Source: Parasponia andersonii (lineage: Eukaryota; Streptophyta; Magnoliopsida; Rosales; Cannabaceae). Taken from it: DNA of 64,000 nucleotides. The stretch is taken from positions 2,752,780-2,816,779 of the forward strand of contig JXTB01000002.1 in NCBI GenBank assembly GCA_002914805.1. Reading direction: 5' to 3'. Of the stretch, positions 35,600 through 46,175 are shown in pieces (positions within the stretch are counted from its first letter, which is position 1; every line of letters begins with the position of its first letter). The notes under the pieces are model-generated. The model did not search any database and was not told the origin of the DNA. It saw only the letters and a program-made list of their open reading frames with translations. Both the position numbers and the translations under genes were made by a program.

Positions 35600-36080
35600 A
35601 AAAGGAAAAACACATATCAAAAGTTTTCTAATAAACTAGTTTGGTTTATGTATAGTAGAATATCTAGTATATAAGTAAATAATAGAAAAACACAAAAGTT
35701 TCTTGTAAACTAGTTTATTTTTCTTCTAGCAGAATGTTAAGTACGTAAGTAAATTATAGGAAATTACAAAAATTTTCTGAAAACCAATTTGTTTTCTATT
35801 TATTAGAAAGTTCTATTCGTAAGTAAATCACAGGAAAAACAAGAAACTATAAGGGTTTCTAGGAAATTAGTATGGTTTTCTTTTAATAGAGCACTCATGT
35901 ATGTAAGTAAATCATATGAAACTATAAAAGTTTTTAGGAAACTAGTTTGATTTTCTTTTAGCAGAATGCCGTGTAGTTAAGTAAATTGCAGGAAACCAAA
36001 CTAGTTTCCATATAATAGAATATCTTGTAGCTAACTAAATCACAAGAAACAACAAAGATTTCTTAGAAATCAATTTAATT
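35600..36080 (+). repeat. hairpin-rich satellite array 2
   Basis: About six copies of the same unit as the array at 32370-33235, in the same orientation (anchors near 35655, 35730, 35803, 35887, 35963, 36018; steps of 55-84 bp). The gap between arrays contains the TRIM and AT filler, so one original array may have been split or duplicated. Confidence 0.75.
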
Positions 36081-37138
36081 TTTCGAACATTTACCCCTAA
36101 TTCTCAATTCACACAAACTTGAAACCAATATAAAAGTTAGAAGCTAAGCAACACCATTATCATAACTAGAATCAATATTTAAAATTGGTAAATTATTTTA
36201 AAATTTACTAAAAGTTTTCCGAAAAAAATCATGTTTGATTCAATTGACAAATAGAAATTATTTTAACAAGGAACTAGAATACAATGAAAAATTGATGTTC
36301 CCCTTGAAACCATTTGACGACAAATAAACATCATCAAGTTATACTAATCATGAGAGATAATGCATAAAAGTACATCAGACATCTTGAATTGTCATTATCT
36401 CATAATCAAGACATTTGAATTGAGGCATTAACTTAAACATCTTGTTCATACTCTCAACAAAACAATAACAACCATATATATGATCCAAATTGTTCTAAAT
36501 AAATACAGACTTAAACACATTTCTTAAACTAACAAAATGAACAATCTTAACTTCTAGAATGATATTTAACTTTGCTAAAGCCTTTAAAAGAAAGGAAAAA
36601 TGTGATTATAAACAAAATATTAAATAACAATTCGTCCAAAAATTCACACATGGACCTCCAATGGTATAACAAGTACAATTATAATCGAAGAAGTAAATCC
36701 TTAGTCCATATTCATTGGCGAGTTCCCAAGTAAGATTTCATGCTTTGTCACTGAATCCAATGATCCCACCAACATCGAGCACAATCTAAACTCCAACAAC
36801 TCTCTCGAAGGTGATTCTTTTGGTCGAAAACAAATTAATGTCCTCGAAACAACCCCAAGGAGTAAGCTGTGGTAGAGTCATGCAACACGATTATGGTGGA
36901 GCTCTTGAGTCGTGGTATTTTGGGATTGAGGAAGATGCAACACGATTATGGTGGAGCTCTTGAGTCGTGGTATTTTGGGATTGAGGAAGATGACAAGAGA
37001 GATTTTTAAAAAAATTGGTATTTGAATAAAATAAGACCATATGAAAGCTACGTCGTATTTTTGACATTTTTAAAAAAAGGTCGTCCCGAGTGACATTTCC
37101 CTATATATATATATATATGGTTATATATATATATATAT
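36081..37138. other. intergenic, with an exact 55-bp tandem duplication
   Basis: 36640-36880 is less AT-rich and looks like a transposon or gene relic that I cannot identify. At 36880-36934 and 36935-36989 a 55-bp unit starting ATGCAACACGATTATGGTGG is repeated head to tail with no mismatch seen. A (TA)n-rich tract at 37103-37138 precedes MITE copy D. Confidence 0.6.
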
Positions 37139-37246
37139 GGCATTTTTCTCTCTTACTTTTTATAATAAAATATGCATGCTAAATTTTCATTGGCCAAATT
37201 AATACCTATGCATAGGTAAAAAAAAAATCCCTACTGGATTGGTGCC
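37139..37246 (-). mobile_element. Micron-like MITE, copy D (half-size, reversed)
   Basis: It carries the right-hand sequence CTACTGGATTGGTGCC (complement of the family left end) and the internal AAATTTTCATTGGCCAAATT and ACCTATGCATAGGT words. It stops after TTTTTCTCTCTTACTTTTTA. Only about 108 bp remain, so half the element is missing. (TA)n lies on both sides, which shows that a deleted copy can still sit in its TA tract. Confidence 0.75.
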
Positions 37247-37329
37247 ATATATATATATATATATATATATAACCTACGCCTTGACAAAATTCTCAAAAGA
37301 GTTTTGTTACGCGGACTCTATCACTACTA

Positions 37330-37370
37330 TGGGCCTTAAGTTAGTTTAGTTAAATAAGGCCCAAAGCCCA
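37330..37370 (+). promoter_or_regulatory. site II motifs upstream of the PPR-like gene
   Basis: TGGGCC at 37330-37335 and its complements GGCCCA (37358-37363) and AGCCCA (37365-37370) lie about 185-225 bp before the ATG. Clusters of TGGGCY (site II) are common in promoters of plant nuclear genes for mitochondrial and ribosomal proteins, usually bound by TCP factors. This fits a mitochondrial product for the next gene. Confidence 0.5.
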
Positions 37371-37553
37371 CATATCGAGTCGGGACCACAGAAACGGCCA
37401 TAGTCTGCCGTTGCACTAAAACATGCCCCACTTTCTTCTTCCCACTAAACCCTGATTGTTGCACTACTTGGGCTTTTAGCTCCCTTCTTCTCTGCGAGAC
37501 CCGCCGAGTTAACTCTGCGCCAAACAGTACCCTCGACTCGGTCCCCGGAAGCC

Positions 37554-40500
37554 ATGAAAGCGGTCTTGAATGCTCGCAGACTCTCTAGGTTATTCCAGTC
37601 TCCGATTCTTCTCAACTCGGACCGGTTTCTTGCTCCTGATGGTCGAATCACCGAAGCTTTGCATACATGTCTTCAATGGCGGAACAACAGCACCTTCTGC
37701 TCCCAAACCCCATTGTTCCATGGTAGCCTCTAAAACTCTGATCTCCTCTGTTCAGAATTGCCCACTTCTTTGTTTAGTTAGTAGAAACTATTTTTGGGTG
37801 ATTTAAATTCAGTTGGTGGCTGAGAAGTGAAAATTTCTGTAAATGAATTTGGGAAAACAAGGTTGAGATTATCAGACACTTCAAAATTTTATTTTGAATG
37901 ATCATTTTGACATTATTCTCAATTGGGTCAACGGAAGGAGAATAAGTAGTAAAATCACCTGAACTTTCGATCTTTAAGTATTTTTGTTGGGTTCTCTTAC
38001 TCGGGAGCTTATAATTTGATAAGCAGAAAGAAAAAAGGAAAAAAAAGTTGGGTTGAGCTCTTTGAAGTGATTTTTTTCCCCTTATTTGGCTAAGTTGACA
38101 TGTAATTGAATGAGGCGAATTTGTAAAGGAGGATGCTTTTTTGTCCAGGCAGTCGTTCAGAATTAGAACAATGGGTAATGTATAAGGGGACATCGATACG
38201 TGCAAATTTTTCATCGGAAGCAAGTAATGTTGAAGGCAGTCCTACAGGTTGTTGATTTTCTTGGCTCAAATGGAATGACATTGTTTCTTTTCTAGTTCTT
38301 TTTTTTGAGTTATTTGTTGCTATTTGAATGCAGAGGCTGTGAAGGAGCTGTATGATAATATCATCCAATCTGTGGTTGTTAAACGAACAATGGCTCCAAA
38401 TGCTTGGTTATGGTCATTGATAGAAAATTGTAAAAACCATGATGATATCAAGCTTCTTTTTGATGTGTTGGAGAACCTCCGACGATTTGTTAGTTTCTAA
38501 TCTCACAGCTTTAGAGTGATTTTATTTACTTCTATCTGCATTGGTACTGCCATTTGAAGCTCTTACACTTGAAAGTTATATGCTTTGGTTTTGATTGCAG
38601 AGACTGTCAAATCTTAGAATTGCTGATAATTTTAATTCTAATCTATGCCGAGAAGTTACCAAGGCATGTGTGCGTGTAGGGGCCCTTGACTTCGGTAAGC
38701 CATATGAAAGTTTTTAGGAAGGAACCTTGTCTATTTCATTTCTTCGATACTATCTTTTGTTTTGGAAATTTCTTCTCTTAGATATTCTTTATCCATGAAA
38801 TTTATAGAGCTAAATAATTTTCCTGCATTCAGGTGTATGAAGTTCTGCACACTTCTTTTGATCCATGCATTATGCGGGGTGTTTTTCTATTTAAATAGTT
38901 TTAACTTATATTTGCAGGTAAAAAAGCCTTGTGGAAGCATAATGTATATGGATTAACTCCTAGTATTGGATCTGCGCACCAGTTACTGGTAATTCATTTT
39001 ACTTTTTCTATGTTGAATCTATCGAATCTCTGGTACCAATTTATGCTGAAACATCCAACTGTTCCATATTGCTGCTTTGGTTCTCTAGTTCTTGACATTT
39101 GTGTTTATATACTCTTATCTGACTACAGTTTCATGCCAAGGATCAAAATGATGCTAAACTTATGGTGGATATAATGGACCTTCTGAAAAAGAACGACTTA
39201 CCATTGCAGCCTGGTACGGCAGATATTGTTTTCAGGTAAGCAGGCTACCTCAGGCCTTTTCTTTTCCTCAAACTTTATACACATATACATATATATGGCA
39301 CCAATTTAGTAGGTATTTTTTTTTTTTTAAAACTTGTCTATTGGTATTGTTTTGCCCATTGAAAATTCATCATGCATGCATTTTCATGGTAATAGTAGAG
39401 AAAAAAAACATTAAATAATATGTATTTATTGTTATTTTTATCTTTTTTTAACCACTCAAATCGTAGTAGTCGTTAGATAATTGATGTAACGGCTAAAAAA
39501 AATGCCTATTTATAGCTAAAAAAAGAACCTACTGGATTATGGCGCATATATATATACATATATAATTCTAATAGCGTCCATGACGGTTAGGTCAGGTGAT
39601 TAGGTCCATGATTTCCTCCCATGAGGTCTGGAGTTTGATTCCTCATGGGAACATAGGGTTCATCGGGAGGAGAAGTATAAAAAACACGTATATTTTTCTA
39701 TAGTAATTTCTGCAAGATATTCACTGCTCGTCTTTGATTCAAATTTGAATGGGCGGAACCGTGAAAGAAACTTCTGGCACTTCAAATTCAAGTTGATTCC
39801 TCTTTTATAACTAAAATATTATCCTCTATTATTCTTCTGGATTTGTTTGCGAGCATGTCTGCAAACTGCAAAGATCGGAGTTAATACTTAATGTTAGACT
39901 AGTGATAAGGTTTTGTAATTTTTTCAATGAGATCGTCTACTTACATTTCACATGTCTTGGTTCTGACTTCTGAATCCTGTCTGTTTTAAAATCTTTATCC
40001 CAAGATATTTATTTGCTACTATCATCGTACTGTTCAGTTTCTGTTTACCTTGATTGCTTTAGGGAGGTTCTTTCTATGATATTAATTCGAATTTGGATTG
40101 AACTATTGCAGCATTTGTTACAATACTGATAATTGGTCATTGATTTCCAAGTATTCAAAAAAGTTTATCAAGGCTGGAGTCAAGCTACGGCAAACCTCCT
40201 TTGATGTGTTGATGGAATTTGCTTCAAAAACAGGTCTCTCCATTTTATGTTCCCAGTTCCCACACTGGCCCCACTTTATGATTATGTTATTGCTCATATC
40301 TCCACTTGTCGTATTATACTTTAACTATCTCATTTTATAGTCTTTAGAGCTTTTCAACTTTTTCTGATTTTAGGAGATATTGAGTCACTATGGAAATTTG
40401 AGAAGTTGAGATCTGAGTCTATGAAGTATCACACTCTTACAACTGGCTTTTCATGTGCTAAGGTATTGAGTTGCATATTCATTAAATTTTTCCGTTGGAC

Positions 40501-41254
40501 TGTTTGAATAGTGAAATGGACATATGATTGAAATATCAGATGTTTGAGAGATTCAACTACATGGTGAAAGGCAGTTCTGAAGAAGTATTAGATAATTCAG
40601 ATGCCTTTAATAATTAAACTGTCTGATAAAATGTAAAGATTATGAACAGAAATGGTAACAGAATTATTGTAATGCCTGTTTGAGTGATATAAGCTTACAC
40701 TGTAGCTTTTATATTTGCAGGGTTTTTTATTAGAACGTAAGCCGGCGGATGCTGCTACCATCATTCAAGTCCTAAATCAGGTAAGGTGTTTATTTCTATG
40801 TGAAGTTGAAAATGAAGCCTACTATTTCATGTTTTCGAGAAGTTATATTTTTGTTAAATGAAGCAAGTCTCCTCTACTTCCTGTCTGAAAATATGACATT
40901 TGATCTGTGTAATCATCGAGTGTTTGGCAGTTGTGGATGGCTTAATCGGTATCATCATATGGAACACAAATAGATTGTGTACAAGTACTATTTATTGACA
41001 CTGTAATTTATGCAAGCCAGGATCTATCTGATGCAAAGAAGTCAAGCTTCATAGTTGAGCTACAGAAGCTGGTAAGTGAGTGGCCCATGGAGGTTATCAA
41101 GCACCAAAAGGAAGAGAACAAGAAGGTAATGGTAATATATTCGTATTCTATAATTTNCAATATTCCTGACATGATCAATGCTCTTGTAAACATGGGCTTA
41201 GAAGTAAGTTTAAACATGGAAGACCTAACTGGCAAAGAAGGTATTCCTCTTTAA
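37554..41254 (+). CDS. PPR/TPR-like helical-repeat protein, probably mitochondrial
   Basis: Ten coding exons: 37554-37722, 38149-38247, 38334-38488, 38601-38694, 38918-38988, 39129-39235, 40112-40233, 40374-40462, 40721-40780, 41021-41254 (1200 nt, 399 aa). All introns are GT-AG and the phase closes at every join. The N-terminus (MKAVLNARRLSRLFQ) is an Arg-rich amphipathic presequence type. The body is alpha-helical with degenerate pentatricopeptide-like units, for example SFDVLMEFASKTGDIESLW. That suggests RNA binding or a mitoribosome-linked role, but I do not recognise the exact family member. Most PPR genes in plants lack introns, so the intron-rich structure points to a minor PPR-like family. 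One base in the last exon is N (41157, codon TNC). Intron 6 holds a MITE and a SINE. The last exon contains a donor-like AAG|GTAATG, so the C-terminal end is less certain. Confidence 0.75.
39297..39545 (+). mobile_element. Micron-like MITE, copy E, in PPR-gene intron 6
   Basis: Both ends are well kept: GGCACCAATTTAGTAGGT on the left and ACCTACTGGATTATGGCGC on the right, in inverted orientation. TA-rich tracts flank both sides. The middle has diverged more than in copies A and B. It lies in the longest intron of the gene, in the sense orientation relative to copy B. Confidence 0.75.
39576..39715 (+). mobile_element. SINE-like insertion in PPR-gene intron 6
   Basis: Starts near ACGGTTAGGTCAGGTGATTA (A-box-like) and has GAGTTTGATTCCTCATGGGA (B-box-like) at tRNA-type spacing, ending in an AT-rich tail. 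It lies 30 bp after the MITE copy E. Target duplication was not resolved, so the bounds are approximate. Confidence 0.45.
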
Positions 41255-41984
41255 GCGATGAAAGATCTCTTCACACTCATCGTCCGTTTACCAAACAGAG
41301 ACACCAGGTGTTTCAGCCATGATTGACGGGGACTTCATAGACTGTTCGCCTTACAAAGACGGTTCTTGTTCCCCAATTAGTCCCCTCCAAACTTAACAAA
41401 TTGTTTTTTTATTACCCATTTGGATGTAATTCATTCCATTCAAGCCATTTTGATTTTGCTTTCAAAAAGTTTTGATATGTTCACACTGTACAAATCTCTG
41501 TAGAATGGAGGGGTAATGGGGTAGTATAATAGGCCCTAATTGTCATTTTAGTTGGTTTATCATTTAGATTGTGGAACCGAAATGCAGATTGAGGGGGTTT
41601 CTGAGGTTTTAAGGTGCAAGCTATTTCTTGCTTGCAACCTGTCATGAACATATGCATGGTAATTTATTATAGACTCGTAAACCAGAAAACGTCTTACACC
41701 CTAAAGCCAATAAGAATTCGACTCTGGTCCTGCCATCTTTAATTGATCCCAATATAAGGCCAAGGCCATGAGAGATTTACAACACTGATAAGCTATATTG
41801 CTTTTCTATCCCATGTAAACCTATTGTCAAACAAATAAGCAGTTAATGCACACCAAAGAATGCTTCATCATTTTTCACTAAGCTATTATCCCACAGGCCA
41901 TGGCTCGACATTCCCTGTCCTTAGAGGAAACCATACCATCTCATCCATTTTTTATGGAAACTTGTGGCTTTAACCATCTTCAGA
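41255..41984. other. 3' flank of the PPR-like gene
   Basis: Probably 3' UTR and spacer. No coding signal until the protease remnant begins. Confidence 0.5.
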
Positions 41985-42532
41985 AGCCATTCCATGACCA
42001 GCTTTGATGGTATCCGATGTGCTGCTCTTCAATCAAGCTCTCGCCTTAATCACTTCCGTTCCCTCATCGCCATCCTCCAAGCTATATTTCTCTTCAAGAT
42101 TGGTCCCTGATACGGAGAGTAAGTTATGAACCTTATTCACTAGCACCACCCCAAGTCAAGTCAATGCCATAGCGGATTCAAGAAGCAATCTCGTTTGGGT
42201 TCAATGTCCCTGCAGTGGTAAGTCTTACAGCCAACCAAGCACTAGAAGTCCGGCCATTTGCGAGCAGTAGAAATCATCCTCTTCCACTACTCCATCTCTC
42301 GCTATTAAGCTCTAGATGCAGTAAGAGGATGATTTCTACTGGTAGGCAAACTCTATTTGACGGGAGAAGACTAGTTTTATTATGTCCAGATGAGAAATTT
42401 CAGCCTGATGCAGCAGAAGTTATATTTGCACTGATCAAAACAAACTATACTTATAAAGAACTGGAAAAGACACTTTGGTGCCTTGCATTTATCGATTCAG
42501 CGTCGATGTCTACTTTTGAAAGTTTTCAATAG
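41985..42532 (+). pseudogene. aspartic protease (A1, nepenthesin/CDR1-like) remnant
   Basis: Two pieces of one protein family survive in different frames. The N-terminal piece reads FDGIRCAALQSSSRLNHFRS from 42003, and after a stop and small shifts IADSRSNLVWVQCPC at about 42169-42213, the place of the first catalytic motif (normally DTGSN; here DSRSN, so Thr and Gly are lost). The C-terminal piece reads LFDGRRLVL and ends WCLAFIDSASMSTFESFQ then TAG at 42530-42532, matching the CLAF...MSTFGNFQ block of the family. The middle of the enzyme, with the second Asp, is missing. It is dead as a protease. A 19-bp perfect inverted repeat lies at the junction of the two pieces. Confidence 0.5.
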
Positions 42533-43117
42533 AAAATCTATTTTTTTGGCTATGATCTTGATGAGAGTGTTTTCTTTCACACCAGTTGATTGTTCTACTA
42601 TTTGGGTTGATTTTCATTACGTTTTCTTTTGTTGGGAAAAATTAATAGTTCATTAAATCAAGAGTTTGATATACACATTCATAAAGCATCTTATAGCAGT
42701 TTTCATACTATATTCTCTCGTTTTTGATAGGGATATGGACCTTACCTAAACTGGCAGAGGACCATTTGCAATGCAATGATTTGGATCTCAGACAATTATC
42801 CAAACCGTTGCTTGCCCACGTTCCCATAAGTACAACTATAGTCCTTTCCAGCTCTATTTCTATTCTGGTACTTTTGTCAATTTTCACAATGCCAAATTAC
42901 TAAAAGGAAATAATCAAAAGAAAGAAGTGTCCAGAGGCTTGAGCACAGATTTAAAGCCATTAACTTATGTGACTTCTATCATTAACCGGTTTTGTTAATA
43001 TGAACAATTGTAAGTAATCTCCTGTGACCCTCCTCCTGTTTTTAAGCAATCAAGAGAATCAGAACCTCCCCAAATGTCATATCCCTATTCCAAAGTATAC
43101 CCCAGAAAATCCAGACT
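42533..43117. other. spacer between protease remnant and bHLH gene
   Basis: No feature is recognised. The last part is probably the 3' UTR of the bHLH gene on the minus strand. Confidence 0.5.
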
Positions 43118-44264
43118 CTATAGGATCAATATGTCTCTCTTAATCTCCTCAACAGTATTGCTCCCATTACCATCCACAAAAGCTGTGACAGTAAGAGTCA
43201 ATTGGCTGTGGTTAATCACAACATTTGCAGCCAAAACTTCAGCCATGTGCTTATGGAACACCATGAAAATCTGAGTCACTAAACCCTGTCGTTTTGGGGT
43301 CTGTATTCCAAAGAAGGCAAGGTTCCCAGAAAATGTGACAGTGACAGATAAATTCCTGCTGCTTCTGGTACATGGCAAAGCCAGCCTCCCTTTTGGTGCC
43401 ATTGGTCCTGAGGACTCCTTAAGCTTCTCCAACATTTTCTTCTTTTCCTCAAGGTACTTGATGTACTCAATTGTAGAATGAAGAACCTTCTCCCTTGTAG
43501 TCTATAGAAAATAAGTACATACTAAAAGGGTTGATGTGATTGATTTGATTAAAGAAAATGAAATTGAGAAAAATCCAAAAAAGCGGTACTCTGTTCTTGG
43601 CATTGTGATTGATAAATCGAAGTAGTAAGTAACGAAAACTGACTATTTTAAGTTAATTGAAGAGGACCCATTAACCATATAAAGGAGATTAAAAAACCCA
43701 AGTCATAAAAAAAAAGCCTTAAAAAAATCAACATCATCTTTTTCTTATTTCCCAAGTAACACTGAAAGTGCTTAATATGAGTGAAACAGAAAGTACCCAT
43801 TAGCCTTGATTAGCTTAAATTCCAATGTCAAATGAAATACAAAATTCATAAGAAGAAACTAGAGAAAACCCAATTGAGAAAACCAAATCAATTGCCTTAA
43901 AAATAGATTTCTTAAGACTACTGTTAATAGCTTCGAGTCTTGAACAAACCTTGGGAAGTAGACCTGGGACCAATGATTCAAGAATAGCTAAACTCTCATT
44001 CATCTTCAGCCTTCTGCCTCTTTCCTTTTCTAAAGACTCAGCTCTACATTCCTGAGCGGATGACGATGACTTTGTTCTAGCTCGCTTTCTCGAGCTAGAA
44101 CCCTGTTGAGCAACAATGGTAGATTCAAGCAAAGGCTTGAAGTGTGACAATGGTGGAATGGCAGAGTCACTATAACCTTCCATTATACCCAAAACCAGTT
44201 TATTTAACTCCTCCTCCTCCTTATTTAGCTCTTCTTTAACCTTTGGTTTTCCTTCATTTTTCAT
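43118..44264 (-). CDS. bHLH transcription factor with ACT-like C-terminus
   Basis: Probable nuclear DNA-binding factor. Two minus-strand exons, 44264-43950 and 43501-43118, encode 232 aa. The intron uses AAG|GTTTGT and TATAG. The bHLH domain is at about 77-134: basic part ESLEKERGRRLKMNES, helix 1 to SLVPGLLPK, the exon junction in the loop, then TTREKVLHSTIEYIKYLEEK as helix 2. Glu81, Arg82, Arg84 and Arg85 keep the ERxRR core needed for E-box contact, but the usual His four residues before the Glu is Ser. The intron in the loop is typical of plant bHLH genes. The C-terminal part (VTFSGNLAFFGIQ, MAEVLAANVVINHSQLTLTV) looks like the ACT-type dimerisation fold of many plant bHLH proteins. An acidic Lys/Glu-rich start precedes it. 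I cannot assign a subfamily number. Confidence 0.85.
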
Positions 44265-44909
44265 AGTTTTGGCACAGAGAGAGCAAGAGAAGTGGGTTCT
44301 CTTCTGATTGGTTTAAGAAAATTGTTAAAATATTGTTCTGAAACAGTGATTGTCTTGCAGAGAGAGAAAGTGCTTTTGTACGTCCAAAACCAAAACTAAC
44401 CATATGGTTTTGATTCTCTCTGATTTTTTATCATCATTTATTCTTTTTTTTTTTTTTTAAATTTTGATTTTGGGCAATACTTGACTAATATTTCATATTT
44501 GGCTAATGCTTGATATAACTGTGTGCATGCATAACATTATTGGGTGAACTATGGCCCAAAATAAAGATTCATATGCATACAAAAACGATACCAAATCTGT
44601 TAACCTTGATTACCATTTATTTAACCTGCCTAAAAGAGAAAGAATTGTTAATTAAGATCAGATATTGGCGTGAGTTCTTTAATAGGGTAAAATGAATTTA
44701 CGTTTTTTTTTTAATTAAATAGGAGTTTCCTTCATTGATGTGAAATTAATATAATGTTTTTGAGTTGTCACTTTGTGTTATTATTTTGGATACGATTTGA
44801 TGTTCAAAACTATACACCGGACGTCAAATTTTCCTTGTCAGATAAATAGTAGTGGAAAGAGGACTATTTCGACCATATGAGTCACTCTTTTAAATAATAA
44901 TACTAATAC

Positions 44910-44943
<34 letters not shown>

Positions 44944-45057
44944 TTTTGGGTGGAAAATTTTGCTATACTAAAATGGGATAGTAAATATGATGTGAAAATA
45001 TTGGATAGCGTTTCAGAGTCTTGCTGCATAAGTAAGGGGAATCACTTATATGTTTTT
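44265..45057. other. bHLH upstream region
   Basis: Contains the bHLH promoter (no clear TATA call) and a trinucleotide (TAA)n run at about 44893-44942. No other gene is seen. Confidence 0.5.
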
Positions 45058-45337
45058 TTCTATTTTGTTGAGGCCTATCAATTTTGGGAATGACCAAAAA
45101 TAAATATAAATATAAATTTATTTGATAAAAAAGTACAAATTGAAATTAAGTTTACTTACTTATTTATATTTTTTTTCTAATTAAGTTTACTTACTTATAT
45201 TTTTTTTTCTATTTAAGTTTACTTGTATTTTTTTTTCTATTTTGTTGAGGCCTTTCAATTTTGGGAATGACCAAAAATAAGTATAAATTTATTTGAGAAA
45301 AAAAGTATAAATTGAAATTAAGTTTACTTCCTATACT
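45058..45337. repeat. direct duplication of about 100 bp, 177-bp period
   Basis: TATTTTGTTGAGGCCTATCA... at 45061 recurs near 45238 with one substitution in the first 20 bases (CTATCA to CTTTCA). Each copy runs on through AATTTTGGGAATGACCAAAA to AAATTAAGTTTACTT. Between the copies lie three short TTAAGTTTACTTACTTAT-like units. It is a compound tandem duplication. Confidence 0.75.
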
Positions 45338-45689
45338 CTCACAAGAAAATATCGACATTATTCCATTTTTATTTATTTTATTTTGTAAGGAATTTTTTTT
45401 TTTGATAGTGTAGTAACTAGCAACACTTTTACTCCTTTATGCCTTGAAGGATTAGAAGAAAAAGAAAAAGACCTTTATTTCGTTGGCACAACACAATAAT
45501 AAAGTGTGTGGTTCATTTCTAGAGTCTACACTCTATTAGTGAGGTGCCATCACCATAGTGTGTCATTTAGCATCTTGAGCACTATGGTCCATCATATAGC
45601 ACACGATCTTGAAAATATCCACATTAAATGCCAGCAGATTCCTTCAATTTCTCATGCATAATTTAATAACTTTTTATAAGGAAAAAAGA

Positions 45690-46175
45690 GGGGAAAAAAA
45701 ACTATTAACTGACTTCTCCGTGACTCGGTTAAGGCATATAGAAGTCGCCTGTTGGCTGTTGTTCAATGGTTTTAAAAAAAAAAAAAAAAACCAACTTTGC
45801 CTTTGGAGGTAAAAGTTACGAGTAGTAATATAAAGGTCTAACCAAGTTAGTCATATATAGATATGAACATGTTATCGTGACTCATGCATTTAGTTTTCAA
45901 GCTAAAAAAAAAAAAAAAAAAAAAAACCATGATGCATTTAGTTTGATCCGGTCATTATTGTCATTTAGTATCCATTTGAGATTTGTGTGAATTTCAAGTT
46001 GATAAAATATTTTTAGTTTTTGTAATCAGAATTAACTTATAACAATAGTACCCAACTTTCTACAAATTTAAACAATAAATGAGACAAAGAGAATGAAATC
46101 TAACCACAATTGTCACACAAACACGTGTTATTTTAGATCGGATCATTGGAATGGAGGCTTTTGATGGGGATCAAA
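45690..46175 (-). pseudogene. third, truncated CASPL1E copy (3' flank and last few codons)
   Basis: This stretch parallels 47900-48395, the 3' flank of the intact CASPL gene. Shared words include TGACTTCTCCGTGACTC, AATAAAGGTCTAACC-type, CCCAACTTTCTACAAATTTAAA and TCTAACCACAATTGTCACACAAA. It ends within the 3' coding end: GATCATTGGAATGGAGGC corresponds to GATCATTTGCAATGGAGGC around the stop codon, and similarity fades after about 40 bp. No transmembrane part remains, so only a stump of a former or partial duplicate survives. Confidence 0.6.

Noticed and set aside
32370..36080. CRISPR-like repeat spacing in the satellite arrays
   Set aside because: Units are continuous and diverged with no unique spacers, and this is a plant nuclear genome.
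44838..45029. Leu-run frame on the minus strand
   Set aside because: It is produced by the TAA trinucleotide repeat.
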